A stretch of DNA of 53,036 nt from CAZEGV01 sp964511645 (lineage in GTDB: Bacteria; Bacteroidota; Bacteroidia; Cytophagales; JAAEPT01), in contig CAZEGV010000009.1 in NCBI GenBank assembly GCA_964511645.1, forward strand, positions 1 through 53,036, in the 5' to 3' direction. The translations under genes and the position numbers were made by a program. The notes below the pieces were generated by a model. The model made no database searches and was not told the origin of the DNA. It saw only the letters and a program-made list of their open reading frames with translations. This document shows positions 35,851 through 43,675 of the stretch, in pieces. Positions within the stretch are counted from its first letter, which is position 1. The number at the start of each line of letters is the position of its first letter.

Positions 35851-36438
35851 TTAATTCTTTATTTGTTTAGCAATGTATTTCCCTATAATATCAAACTCTA
35901 GATTCAATTCATCTCCTACTTTTAATGTGTGTAGCATAGTGTTATCCCAAGTATAAGGTATTATCGCGACTGTAAACTCACCAGGGTTTTCCGTGTTGAA
36001 TACTGTTAAGCTAATTCCATTTAAAGAGATAGAGCCTTTTTCTACCACAATATGAGTAGGTGTTTGGTTAAATTTAATGTTTATATAATAACTCCCTTCA
36101 TGTTCAGTGATTGCTGTACATTTCCCTGTATCATCTACGTGACCATAGACGAAATGCCCATCTAATCTACCAGTTGGAAGCAAGCACCTTTCCAAGTTTA
36201 CGAAAAATCTTTTTCTCAACTTGCTTAAGTTACTTTTATTTAAGGTTTCATCTATTGCTGTTACGTAATGTATATCTTTATCTATTTTGATAACAGTTAA
36301 GCACACACCGTTATGAGCAACACTCTGATCTATTTTTAATTCATTAGAAATAGTTGATTGTACACCATATGTGATGTTACTCCCTTCTTTCTTGATATCT
36401 ACAATCTCCCCAATTGTTTCGATTATACCTGTAAACAT
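35851..36438 (-). CDS. ribE: Riboflavin synthase alpha chain
   Basis: A 195-aa cytoplasmic enzyme that dismutates two 6,7-dimethyl-8-ribityllumazines to riboflavin. It has two lumazine-binding domains, as usual: MFTGIIETIGEI...NGVCLTV in the first half and GRLDGHFVYGHVDDTG...SLNGISLTV in the second. Full length. No FMN riboswitch fits in the 76 bases before it. It is 19 bases from the LytTR gene. Confidence 0.95.
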   Translation of the reverse strand: MFTGIIETIGEIVDIKKEGSNITYGVQSTISNELKIDQSVAHNGVCLTVIKIDKDIHYVTAIDETLNKSNLSKLRKRFFVNLERCLLPTGRLDGHFVYGHVDDTGKCTAITEHEGSYYINIKFNQTPTHIVVEKGSISLNGISLTVFNTENPGEFTVAIIPYTWDNTMLHTLKVGDELNLEFDIIGKYIAKQIKN

Positions 36439-36502
36439 AAAATTTTATCAACATTTTTAATTTCAATAAAGCTAAAGTAATTCATCTATATTTCAAAATA
36501 TA

Positions 36503-36510
36503 TACCTTTG
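36503..36510 (+). promoter_or_regulatory. -7 element for pcm, probably leaderless
   Basis: TACCTTTG fits TAnnTTTG and ends only 4 bases before the pcm ATG (36515). If transcription starts the usual few bases downstream, the mRNA begins at or very near the start codon. Confidence 0.6.
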
Positions 36511-36514
36511 TGAA

Positions 36515-37165
36515 ATGCAAGATACTTATAAATATCGTGGATTACGAAAAAAACTTGTTGAAGAACTAAAACTGTTAGGGGTTCAGAGTTCATCAGTTTT
36601 GTCAGCGATAAATAGAGTGCCGCGTCATTTGTTTTTGCAATCTGCTTTTTGGGATCATGCTTATCAAAACAAGGCTTTTCCAATAGGTGAGGGACAGACC
36701 ATCTCACACCCGTATACTGTTGCTCGACAATCTGAGCTATTGGAAATACAAAAAGGTGAAAAAATATTAGAAATCGGGACGGGTTCAGGTTATCAATGTG
36801 CGGTACTATTAGAGTTAGGCGCTAAGGTGTACTCAATTGAGAGACATCGATTATTGCACGAAAAGTCTAAAAAAACATTAAATGATCTAGGTTATAATCC
36901 TTATTTATTTTGTGGAGATGGAACAAAGGGGTTAGAGTCTTATCAGTATTTTGACAAAATAATTGTTACAGCAGGTGCACCAGTAATACCAGATAAGCTG
37001 ATAGAGCAATTAAATATTGGAGGTAAATTAATTATCCCAGTGGGGGATGAGTCCGAACAACAAATGCTTGAAATCGTTAGAGTCGAAGAAAGTAAAATTA
37101 CTCAATTTAACCACGGAAATTTTAGTTTTGTACCATTAATAGGAAATCATGGCTGGAAATCGTAA
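36515..37165 (+). CDS. pcm: Protein-L-isoaspartate O-methyltransferase
   Basis: A 216-aa SAM-dependent repair enzyme that methylates isoaspartyl residues in damaged proteins. It shows RGLRKKLVEELK, NRVPRHLFL, the catalytic loop GQTISHPYTVARQ, SAM motif LEIGTGSGYQCAVLLELG, and VTAGAPVIPDKLIEQL. All main family elements are present. The start is right behind its promoter (36503-36510). Confidence 0.95.
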   Translation: MQDTYKYRGLRKKLVEELKLLGVQSSSVLSAINRVPRHLFLQSAFWDHAYQNKAFPIGEGQTISHPYTVARQSELLEIQKGEKILEIGTGSGYQCAVLLELGAKVYSIERHRLLHEKSKKTLNDLGYNPYLFCGDGTKGLESYQYFDKIIVTAGAPVIPDKLIEQLNIGGKLIIPVGDESEQQMLEIVRVEESKITQFNHGNFSFVPLIGNHGWKS

Positions 37166-37235
37166 GAAATGTAATAAACAATTACTTATTAATTAGAATA
37201 TTTTGTTAATTTGTCTATTAGTTATAATCATAGTT

Positions 37236-38186
37236 ATGAAACTCAATATAAAAACAATACTACTGCTTTCTTTTTCTCTCTTATTTGTATTGGGGTCGGT
37301 ATCAAATGCCAGTGCTCAATTTAAAAAGAATAAAAGTTCCACTACAGGAAGTAAGTTTAAGATTAAAAAGAAGGGGAATATCCATTCTCGTACAATGCAC
37401 AAGAACTACATCAGTAGCATCAAGGGCTTTGCAGGGATAAATTCAGCTACTTATTTTGGGGAACTGTGTGATAAGGGCGAGTGCATAAAGCTAAGACCTT
37501 CAATTAGTTTAGGTGCTTATTATAGATATGATCAACATTTTACTTTTAGATCGTCTCTTTCGTGGTTTAGACTAGCGGGAAGTGATGAGGGAAATAAGTT
37601 TGAAGCTAGAAACTTACATTTCAGAAGTGATAACTTCGAATTAAAAATAGATGGAACATACGACTTGTTTGCTTACAATAAAATGTACAGAAGAAGAAAA
37701 GAGTTTGTTCCTTATTTTTCTGCAGGAATTGCTCTATTTACGTATACTCCCAAAGCTAAGTTGGACGGAAAATGGTACAATTTAAGAAAGTTCCAAACAG
37801 AAGGAGTGAAGTATGGAAAGATGTCTTTAGCAATCCCTATAGGGGGGGGGGTTAGGATTAAAGTAAATCCTTTAATTAATATTAATTTAGAACTAGCATA
37901 TAGATTCACATTCATAGATTATTTAGATGATATCTCTCATGAGTATAGTCAAGAAATCTATGATTTACCTGCTACGGATATAAGAAGAAGATTGGCAAAT
38001 AGGTTTGCAGAGCTTAACCCTAAACGTGAAGGTAATAGGGTTGTGAAAAGGGGTGGGAACACGGCTTACGATACTTACTTTATGTTTGGAGCTTCAATAG
38101 ATTATACGCTTAAGGTTACTAAACAGCATAACGGATTGAGAAAGAAAACTTCTAGAATGAGATTAAGAAAAATGATTAAAAAATAA
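37236..38186 (+). CDS. Outer-membrane beta-barrel protein (DUF6089-like) with internal G10 tract
   Basis: A 316-aa exported protein. ATG at 37236 gives a signal peptide ending NASAQ; an upstream ATG at 37203 would add 11 hydrophobic residues. After a basic linker (KKNKSSTTGSKFKIKKKG) the GFAGINSATYFGELCD stretch and aromatic beta strands (YYRYDQHFTFRSSLSWFRL, YFSAGIALFTYTP) suggest the DUF6089 barrel family. The tail is unusually basic (LRKKTSRMRLRKMIKK). Codons for three Gly plus the first base of Val form a run of ten G at 37842-37851; one base gained or lost would truncate the protein. Function unknown. Confidence 0.8.
   Translation: MKLNIKTILLLSFSLLFVLGSVSNASAQFKKNKSSTTGSKFKIKKKGNIHSRTMHKNYISSIKGFAGINSATYFGELCDKGECIKLRPSISLGAYYRYDQHFTFRSSLSWFRLAGSDEGNKFEARNLHFRSDNFELKIDGTYDLFAYNKMYRRRKEFVPYFSAGIALFTYTPKAKLDGKWYNLRKFQTEGVKYGKMSLAIPIGGGVRIKVNPLININLELAYRFTFIDYLDDISHEYSQEIYDLPATDIRRRLANRFAELNPKREGNRVVKRGGNTAYDTYFMFGASIDYTLKVTKQHNGLRKKTSRMRLRKMIKK
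37842..37851 (+). repeat. Poly-G tract of 10 in a coding region
   Basis: ATA followed by ten G and TT encodes I-G-G-G-V in frame. Long G runs are prone to slippage and are the classic basis of phase-variable genes. Confidence 0.9.
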
Positions 38187-38216
38187 AAAAAATACAAATT
38201 AATAATTGTAGAACAC

Positions 38217-38244
38217 AAAAAGCAACTCCATAGAGTTGCTTTTT
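38217..38244. terminator. Terminator between the OMP and thioesterase genes
   Basis: AAAAAGCAACTC (38217-38228) pairs perfectly with GAGTTGCTTTTT (38233-38244) around a 4-base loop. Confidence 0.85.
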
Positions 38245-38259
38245 GCATATTAGACTAAA

Positions 38260-38778
38260 ATGGAAAAGAAAACGACGTCAGAATCCCATACAATATTAAC
38301 AGAACTGGTATTGCCCAATGATACTAATATGATTAATAACCTTATGGGAGGGAAGTTAATGTATCTGATGGATGTAATTGGTGCTGTTACTGCTCAAAAG
38401 CATACTGGTAGGCTTTGTGTAACGGCAAGTGTAGACAATGTCTCGTTTAAAAAAACAATCCCATTAGGCAGTATAGTTACGCTTGAAGCAAGAGTAACCC
38501 GTGCGTTTAATACTTCTCTAGAAGTTTTTATAGAAGTTTACGCAGAGAATATCCCGAATAGAATTGGTAAATACAAAGCAAATGAAGCTTTTGCAACATT
38601 TGTAGCTGTAGATGATATGGGGACACCGGTACAAATACCTGCTGTTGAACCAGAAACTATTAAGGATAAACAAATGTATGAGTCAGCATTGCAACGTAGA
38701 AAATTAAGGTTACTTTTTTCTGGAAAAAAAGGAGAGGAGAAGAAGACTGAATTGAATAGTTTTATAACAAAATTATAA
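38260..38778 (+). CDS. Hotdog-fold acyl-CoA thioesterase
   Basis: A 172-aa cytoplasmic protein of the YciA/BACH-type hotdog family: LPNDTNMINNLMGGKLMYLMD is the conserved N-G/N-x-x-x-G-G-x-L-x-x-x-D active-site helix, with VTASVDNVSFKKTIPLGSIV and EVYAENI following. Members hydrolyse medium- or long-chain acyl-CoA. It begins right after a terminator and its stop is followed immediately by the next ATG. Confidence 0.9.
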   Translation: MEKKTTSESHTILTELVLPNDTNMINNLMGGKLMYLMDVIGAVTAQKHTGRLCVTASVDNVSFKKTIPLGSIVTLEARVTRAFNTSLEVFIEVYAENIPNRIGKYKANEAFATFVAVDDMGTPVQIPAVEPETIKDKQMYESALQRRKLRLLFSGKKGEEKKTELNSFITKL

Positions 38779-39228
38779 ATGGAAGAACGTTTAAAAGCTT
38801 TGCATCTTATCTTTGGTAATAATCCTATATATGCTATAGATGATGTTTCATCAAGTAAGAAGGATGTTGTGAAATCTAAAGAAAAATTAATAAGTACTCA
38901 GTCAGAAGTTTGTATACTTCTACCGCAAGTCAAAGATAGTATTTCAAGTATTGAACAAGAGTTTTTATCTAAAATATTAACAGCGGCCAAAATTGATTCC
39001 CCTAATTTTACTCACAAAACCATTGATTATATCAATACAAAGTACGTGATTGGTTTAGGAGTAAATGCTTTTGAGTTTGGGTTGCAAGATGTTACATTCA
39101 ATAAGTACGAATTGAAAGAATATCAATCGACACATTTTTTATTTGCTGACTCACTTTCTATTATCATGAAAGACAAGAACAAGAAAGAAGCCTTGTGGAT
39201 GGGGATGAGAAGAATGTTTAACTTGTAG
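38779..39228 (+). CDS. Uncharacterised 149-aa protein
   Basis: A 149-aa soluble protein with no signal peptide or membrane helix. It has an SSKKDVVKSKEK charged stretch and a hydrophobic VIGLGVNAFEFGLQDVTF segment near the middle, ending ALWMGMRRMFNL. I do not recognise a family. It directly abuts the thioesterase gene (TAA-ATG), so the two are probably translated together. Confidence 0.65.
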   Translation: MEERLKALHLIFGNNPIYAIDDVSSSKKDVVKSKEKLISTQSEVCILLPQVKDSISSIEQEFLSKILTAAKIDSPNFTHKTIDYINTKYVIGLGVNAFEFGLQDVTFNKYELKEYQSTHFLFADSLSIIMKDKNKKEALWMGMRRMFNL

Positions 39229-39238
39229 GGTTATACCA

Positions 39239-39922
39239 TCAAAACAAAGAAAGAGACTCTCCACTGGGAGTTTCTCCAAAAGGCGTAATTGTCTTAGACG
39301 TATTAGTATCAATATCTACTATAGTGTCGCTTACCCTGTAATAGTCCAAAGGACGAGAGTAGGGGATTAGTAGGTTTTGTAAAGCTTGAGTTTTTTGACT
39401 ATCACTTAGCCAGGCCCCAAACATTTCTTTAGCTAAGATGGCAGGCATTAACTCTGTCTGGTCAGCAATAGAAATTGATGCAGGAGTTTGAATCATACTG
39501 AAGGATTCAAACATAAAAGAACCATCTTCTTGCTTACCTGTTTGATTATAAATTCCCGCTATACCAAAAGGAGCTTTATCTTTTGTAGTAAACCGGTAAT
39601 ATTGACCATCTTTTTCCGCAAAAAAACTATCAGCTAATATTATACAGCGTTGTGTGGCTATCAAATCACAATAAGGTGACTTGGCAAGTATTGTTTTTGC
39701 TCTAGTAATACATAGTTTTAAAGCTATTTGGGCATCTATTGCATTATTAGGAATTAACCCCCAAGAAAAATCAACTGTTTTTGAAGTAGAGAAATTAGTA
39801 AGAATAGGTAGGTGTTTACGAGGGTGAGCATTATAAATAGGACTAAAATCACTAGATAATTCTATTCCAAAATATTCTTCTATATCCGTTTTATTATGGT
39901 CTAATGTGTATCTATTTATCAT
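39239..39922 (-). CDS. SRAP-fold (YedK/HMCES-like) protein lacking the catalytic residues
   Basis: A 227-aa protein aligning with the SRAP family, which normally covalently caps abasic sites through Cys2. The fold marks remain: MINRYTL for MCGRF, IYNAHPRKHLPIL for YNVAP, FSWGLIP for FWGYAP, ITRAKT for NARVET, RCIILADSFF for RAICFADGWF, ELMPAIL for RRPLVL. Against E. coli YedK, Cys2 is Ile2, Asn75 is Ile72, Glu105 is Ala102 and His160 is Thr146. It therefore should not form the thiazolidine crosslink and may bind DNA without chemistry. It lies 4 bases after the bestrophin gene. Confidence 0.8.
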   Translation of the reverse strand: MINRYTLDHNKTDIEEYFGIELSSDFSPIYNAHPRKHLPILTNFSTSKTVDFSWGLIPNNAIDAQIALKLCITRAKTILAKSPYCDLIATQRCIILADSFFAEKDGQYYRFTTKDKAPFGIAGIYNQTGKQEDGSFMFESFSMIQTPASISIADQTELMPAILAKEMFGAWLSDSQKTQALQNLLIPYSRPLDYYRVSDTIVDIDTNTSKTITPFGETPSGESLSLF

Positions 39923-39926
39923 TTTG

Positions 39927-40856
39927 TTAATTAATTATAGAATAAAAATCTTTTTCGGGAATGTCCTCTACTTCCTCATAGAAACCTAATATTTCATATA
40001 CATTATTTTTTATCATTACAGATAATGAGTGAGTAGGTAAATCATTATCTTTTTCTTCAAAAGGGTTTTCAATCTCTTCTGCCATCATCTCTAAGCCTGC
40101 TAGCACACAAAATTCTAAAACAGTAACAATAACACCAAAATATCCAAGGTCATCAGCATAGATATAAGGGATCATAAAAACATAAAACGTGATAAAAGTT
40201 TTGATATAACTACGATAAGAGAAAGGGATAGGAGTGTTTTTTATTCGCTCACAAGCACCTGTTATCGAGTTAAAACCAGCTAAGTGATCAAACATTTTTA
40301 GTTCGATAAATTCGCTTAAATGCCCTTGTTCCAACAATCTAACCGTACGGCTATACAGTTTCTTGGCAATAAAATTAGGTGGATGTTGGTAGATATCTAG
40401 TAATTTAACATCTTCATCTTCTAAATCGTATAATTTATCTTTATTAAACGTCCCTTTCAAATGTGCACTTAATGCAAAAGCATAATTAGTAATGTATCGA
40501 GCAAAAAAATGTCGATTATCTTCATCAAATTTAGGTAGTTTGGCATCTACAAGCAATGCAATACTTCGGCAATTATTAACCAAATCCCCCCACTGTTTCC
40601 TACCTTCCCACCAGCGATCATAAGCAGTATTAGTTCTGAAAACCATTACAATAGATAGTGCAATCCCCACAATCGTAAAGACACCTTCACTAGCTACACT
40701 CGATATATTCCAGTATGTAGTTGCAATATAAACATTTACAGAGGAAAGTATAATTACAAAAACTCCTCGTTTAAATAACAGGACTAGCGTTTTACTTTTA
40801 AAACTATTTAATATGTCCTTAAACCAATTTCTACTATTATTATCGTATAGAATCAT
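39927..40856 (-). CDS. Bestrophin-family anion channel
   Basis: A 309-aa membrane protein. Family marks are the N-terminal RNWFKDILNSF, VFRTNTAYDRWWEGRKQWGDL (the most conserved segment), PYIYADDLGYFGVIVTVLEF and EEIENPFEEKDNDLPTHSL (the N-P-F-x-D/E motif). Bacterial bestrophins form pentameric channels, some chloride- and some cation-selective. It is the first of two minus-strand genes, with the SRAP-like gene next. Confidence 0.9.
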   Translation of the reverse strand: MILYDNNSRNWFKDILNSFKSKTLVLLFKRGVFVIILSSVNVYIATTYWNISSVASEGVFTIVGIALSIVMVFRTNTAYDRWWEGRKQWGDLVNNCRSIALLVDAKLPKFDEDNRHFFARYITNYAFALSAHLKGTFNKDKLYDLEDEDVKLLDIYQHPPNFIAKKLYSRTVRLLEQGHLSEFIELKMFDHLAGFNSITGACERIKNTPIPFSYRSYIKTFITFYVFMIPYIYADDLGYFGVIVTVLEFCVLAGLEMMAEEIENPFEEKDNDLPTHSLSVMIKNNVYEILGFYEEVEDIPEKDFYSIIN

Positions 40857-40889
40857 TTTTTTTTTGATTTCTATTTATTAGGAACTTTC

Positions 40890-41020
40890 CTTTCGCTCAC
40901 CCTACTAATTCGTAGTGACGGTCGGGCTATCCACTATATCTTTTCTTTTTTTGTGCTTTATATTTCGGAAAACTCAATATGACACAAAAAAAGAAAAGGA
41001 TGCCGTTTCTATCCCTAAGT
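40890..41020 (-). repeat. Structured dispersed repeat, copy D (subfamily II)
   Basis: Read on the minus strand: ACTTAGGGATAGAAACGGCA, then a perfect 16-bp P2 stem (arms 40940-40955 and 40983-40998), then AAGATATAGTGGATAGCCCG and P3 (CTAC GAATTA GTAG, extendable by CAC/GTG). The TAG of its conserved TTAGGG is the stop codon of the 41015-42280 gene. Confidence 0.88.
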
Positions 41021-42280
41021 CTTTCTTTTCTTTTTCTTAGCCGCAGGAAAAAGAATATTATTAAGAATTAAGCGATATCCCGCCGAATTAGGGTGTAAAT
41101 TAAGGTCAGTAGGAGGCTCACCTACAAAGTGCTGATAATCTTCTGGGTCATGCCCTGCATAGAATGACCAAAATCCTTTGCCATAAACTCCGTGTAAATA
41201 TTTAGCCTCACCAATAGAATTATTTTCACCCATTATGACAACATCTGATTTAATCAAATTTTTCTTAAATCCAGTTGTCTGCCCCATAAAACCTTTTACT
41301 GTATTTGTGTGATTTTGAGTAAGCATTGTAGGGATAGGGTCCCATTTGGCAGAGAAGGTAAACAGCTCAAAATAATCATTCGATTCTTTTAACCCACGTT
41401 CTGAAGGCTTATTGTCAATAGAGGAATACTCATACACATAAGGAGAGCGTTCCAACGTGAAGTCTTTAAAAGCAAAAGTTTTGCTATAATCTAAGTCTTG
41501 CTGAGCAGTAGAAGATGCAGGATCTCCGTCGAATACATTACTACAAATATCTGTTCCTTCTGCCGCTAAGGCAATATCATAAGTATCCGTAGCAGAACAC
41601 ATAGCAAACAAAAAACCACCAGAAGAACAGAAATCTCTGATTTTATGTACTACGGCAAGTTTTAGCTGAGATACTTTAGCAAAACCATGTTTTTTGGCGG
41701 AAGCCTCATAAGCACGTTGTTGCTCTTTGTACCAAGCTTGATTACGATATGATGCCCAAAATTTACCATATTGTCCAGTAAAATCTTCGTGATGGAGGTG
41801 AAGCCAATCATATTTAGTGAGTTCATTTCCAAGTACTTCGTCATCAAAAATCACATCATAAGGAATTTCGGCATAAGTAAGAGCCAGTGTTACAGCATCA
41901 TCCCAAGGTAATTTAGACTTAGGTGAATAAACTGCAATTTTGGGGACTTTTTCTAGCTTCATTACATCCATATTGACTGATGGACTGGCTATTTGGGTTT
42001 TAATAAGGCTATATGAATTGTTACTAATGTTTTCGTATGAAATACCTCTTATGATGAGTTCTTCTTCTACAACTGTATTATAAGGAATCGCAAAACTTCC
42101 CCCTCGATAATTAAGCAACCAGTCAGACGCCAAGTTTTTTTCTAAAACCCAATATGTAAGTCCGTAAGCCTTAAGATGATTTGTTTGAGAATTATCCATC
42201 GGAATTAACAAAATATTAGCGGAAGCATTAAAAACAATCCCAAATAAAAAATAAACAGAAAGTAATTGAAGTGTTTTCAC
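41015..42280 (-). CDS. Exported conserved Bacteroidota protein usually labelled 'asparagine synthetase B'
   Basis: A 421-aa protein with a signal peptide (MKTLQLLSVYFLFGIVFNASA). Highly conserved segments are LLIPMDNSQTNHLKAYGLTY, PKSKLPWDDAVTLALTYAEI, YDWLHLHHEDFTGQYGKF, GGFLFAMCSATDTYDIALAA, GEAKYLHG and FYAGHDPEDYQHFVGEPPTD. Databases often call the family asparagine synthetase B, yet neither a glutamine amidohydrolase nor a synthetase domain is visible; the CSATD and HDPEDYQH stretches are better leads. Its substrate is unknown. It is the last gene of the ppk1-ligA-DUF6913-dapA run and ends inside repeat copy D. Confidence 0.8.
   Translation of the reverse strand: MKTLQLLSVYFLFGIVFNASANILLIPMDNSQTNHLKAYGLTYWVLEKNLASDWLLNYRGGSFAIPYNTVVEEELIIRGISYENISNNSYSLIKTQIASPSVNMDVMKLEKVPKIAVYSPKSKLPWDDAVTLALTYAEIPYDVIFDDEVLGNELTKYDWLHLHHEDFTGQYGKFWASYRNQAWYKEQQRAYEASAKKHGFAKVSQLKLAVVHKIRDFCSSGGFLFAMCSATDTYDIALAAEGTDICSNVFDGDPASSTAQQDLDYSKTFAFKDFTLERSPYVYEYSSIDNKPSERGLKESNDYFELFTFSAKWDPIPTMLTQNHTNTVKGFMGQTTGFKKNLIKSDVVIMGENNSIGEAKYLHGVYGKGFWSFYAGHDPEDYQHFVGEPPTDLNLHPNSAGYRLILNNILFPAAKKKKRKT
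42216..42226 (+). repeat. TTAGCGGAAGC word, site 4
   Basis: Exact 11-mer in the signal-peptide coding part of the 41015-42280 gene. Confidence 0.6.
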
Positions 42281-42285
42281 AGTAT

Positions 42286-43161
42286 TTATATCATTGCTTC
42301 TTGTATAGATTTTGATAATCCTTTTGAAGCAGGGATTAAAGGTAGCCTACATTGATTACCACATACACCTTTGTATTTTAAAACCTCCTTAATTCCTACA
42401 GGATTACTTTCGGCGTATAATAAGCCATTGATTGCAATAAAGTCTACAAGACTATTGGTGGCCTGTACAAAAGAGCCATTTAGTGCGTTGTGTATCAAGT
42501 CACTAAATTTTTCTGGGTAAGCATTAGCCAAAACAGAAATCACTCCTTGAGCCCCAATCGAAATTAAAGGAACAGTAAGCATATCATCTCCAGAGATAAG
42601 CATAAAACCTTTTTGAGCACCTTTTACAATTGATAAGGCTTGCTCTATATTACCAGAAGCCTCCTTTATCCCAAAAATATTAGTGTGTTTAGAAAGCCTA
42701 ATTGTTGTCTCTGAATTTAGATTAACCCCAGTTCTTCCTGGTACATTATAAAGTAATACAGGTACAGGTGATTTATCTGCTACTTGTGTATAGTGTTGAA
42801 ACAAACCCTCTTGACTAGGTTTGTTATAGTAAGGAGTAACGGTTAATACCGCATCTATATATTCAAATGGTGTTTTATCAATCAATTGAAGCACGTGATT
42901 GGTGTTATTAGCACCAATTCCATACATGATTGGTAGCTTTTTAGTATTGTTCTTAACAATAAAGCTAAGGATTTCTAATTTTTCCTCTGGTTCGATGGTT
43001 GAGGCTTCACTCGTAGTTCCATTTATAAGTAAATAATCTACGCTTCCGCTAAAACAATGGTCTAATAAACGTTTTAAACCATTATAATCTACGCTTCCGT
43101 CTTCTTTAAATGGTGTAATTAATGCTACACCAACCCCTCTAAATTTATCTTGTGTTGTCAT
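42286..43161 (-). CDS. dapA: 4-hydroxy-tetrahydrodipicolinate synthase
   Basis: A 291-aa TIM-barrel enzyme condensing pyruvate with aspartate semialdehyde in lysine and diaminopimelate synthesis. It shows GVALITPF, NGTTSEASTIEPEEK, YYNKPSQEGLFQHY, LLYNVPGRTGVN with the proton-relay Tyr138, and the Schiff-base Lys166 in GIKEASG. Full length. It overlaps the DUF6913 gene by 4 bases and precedes the exported gene by 5 bases. Confidence 0.96.
   Translation of the reverse strand: MTTQDKFRGVGVALITPFKEDGSVDYNGLKRLLDHCFSGSVDYLLINGTTSEASTIEPEEKLEILSFIVKNNTKKLPIMYGIGANNTNHVLQLIDKTPFEYIDAVLTVTPYYNKPSQEGLFQHYTQVADKSPVPVLLYNVPGRTGVNLNSETTIRLSKHTNIFGIKEASGNIEQALSIVKGAQKGFMLISGDDMLTVPLISIGAQGVISVLANAYPEKFSDLIHNALNGSFVQATNSLVDFIAINGLLYAESNPVGIKEVLKYKGVCGNQCRLPLIPASKGLSKSIQEAMI
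43042..43052 (-). repeat. TTAGCGGAAGC word, site 5
   Basis: Exact 11-mer on the minus strand inside dapA, extended to TTAGCGGAAGCGTAG. A shorter GACGGAAGCGTAG is about 50 bases away in the same gene. Confidence 0.6.
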
Positions 43162-43670
43162 TTTAGCGTTTGAATATACTTTTCAACAGTTTTTAATGCC
43201 TTTTTTATATTGTTTTTGTCTTCCACGGGAAAAAACATATCACAGTATGGAATGTTTCGCTCATCGTAAAATCCAACCCTACACTTGGCATTAGATGCCA
43301 ATAATATAGACTCGAGTAGCAAGGTAGGCGAAGTATTCAGATAAAACAAAAAATCAAATTCACTTTTAATGAATTTTTCTGCTTCTGGGTTTTTTATTTT
43401 ACCAACAGCATTAATTTCTTTGGTGCTTAGTAATATATTGTCTTCTTTTTTTTGAGGAAATGTATTGGGTTTCCCAAAAAATAGTGTGGTGACTTGTTTG
43501 TTTTTTTTCTTTAGATTTTGAGCAAACTCTTGTATTAAATTATAGTGCTGTCTATTACTGACCATAATCCCTATTTTTGATGCTTTTTCAAAAGGAATAA
43601 AAGCTCTTTTTGTATTATCTTTTTTGAGAGATCTTTTTATCCCTAATTTTAAACTTATTTTTTTTAACAT
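43158..43670 (-). CDS. DUF6913-like protein
   Basis: A 170-aa basic cytoplasmic protein beginning MLKKISLKLGIKRSLKK, with IGIMVSNRQHY, DFLFYLNTSPTLLLESILLAS and RVGFYDERNIPYCDMFFP. It matches my memory of the DUF6913 proteins found beside dapA and ligA in Flavobacteriia. A Rossmann-like alternation of strands and helices is suggested but no catalytic motif is clear. Overlaps dapA by 4 bases. Confidence 0.75.
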   Translation of the reverse strand: MLKKISLKLGIKRSLKKDNTKRAFIPFEKASKIGIMVSNRQHYNLIQEFAQNLKKKNKQVTTLFFGKPNTFPQKKEDNILLSTKEINAVGKIKNPEAEKFIKSEFDFLFYLNTSPTLLLESILLASNAKCRVGFYDERNIPYCDMFFPVEDKNNIKKALKTVEKYIQTLK

Positions 43671-43675
43671 ATGCT

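Noticed and set aside
36439..36514. Possible FMN riboswitch before ribE
   Set aside because: Only 76 bases separate ribE from pcm and none of the conserved RFN blocks is visible.
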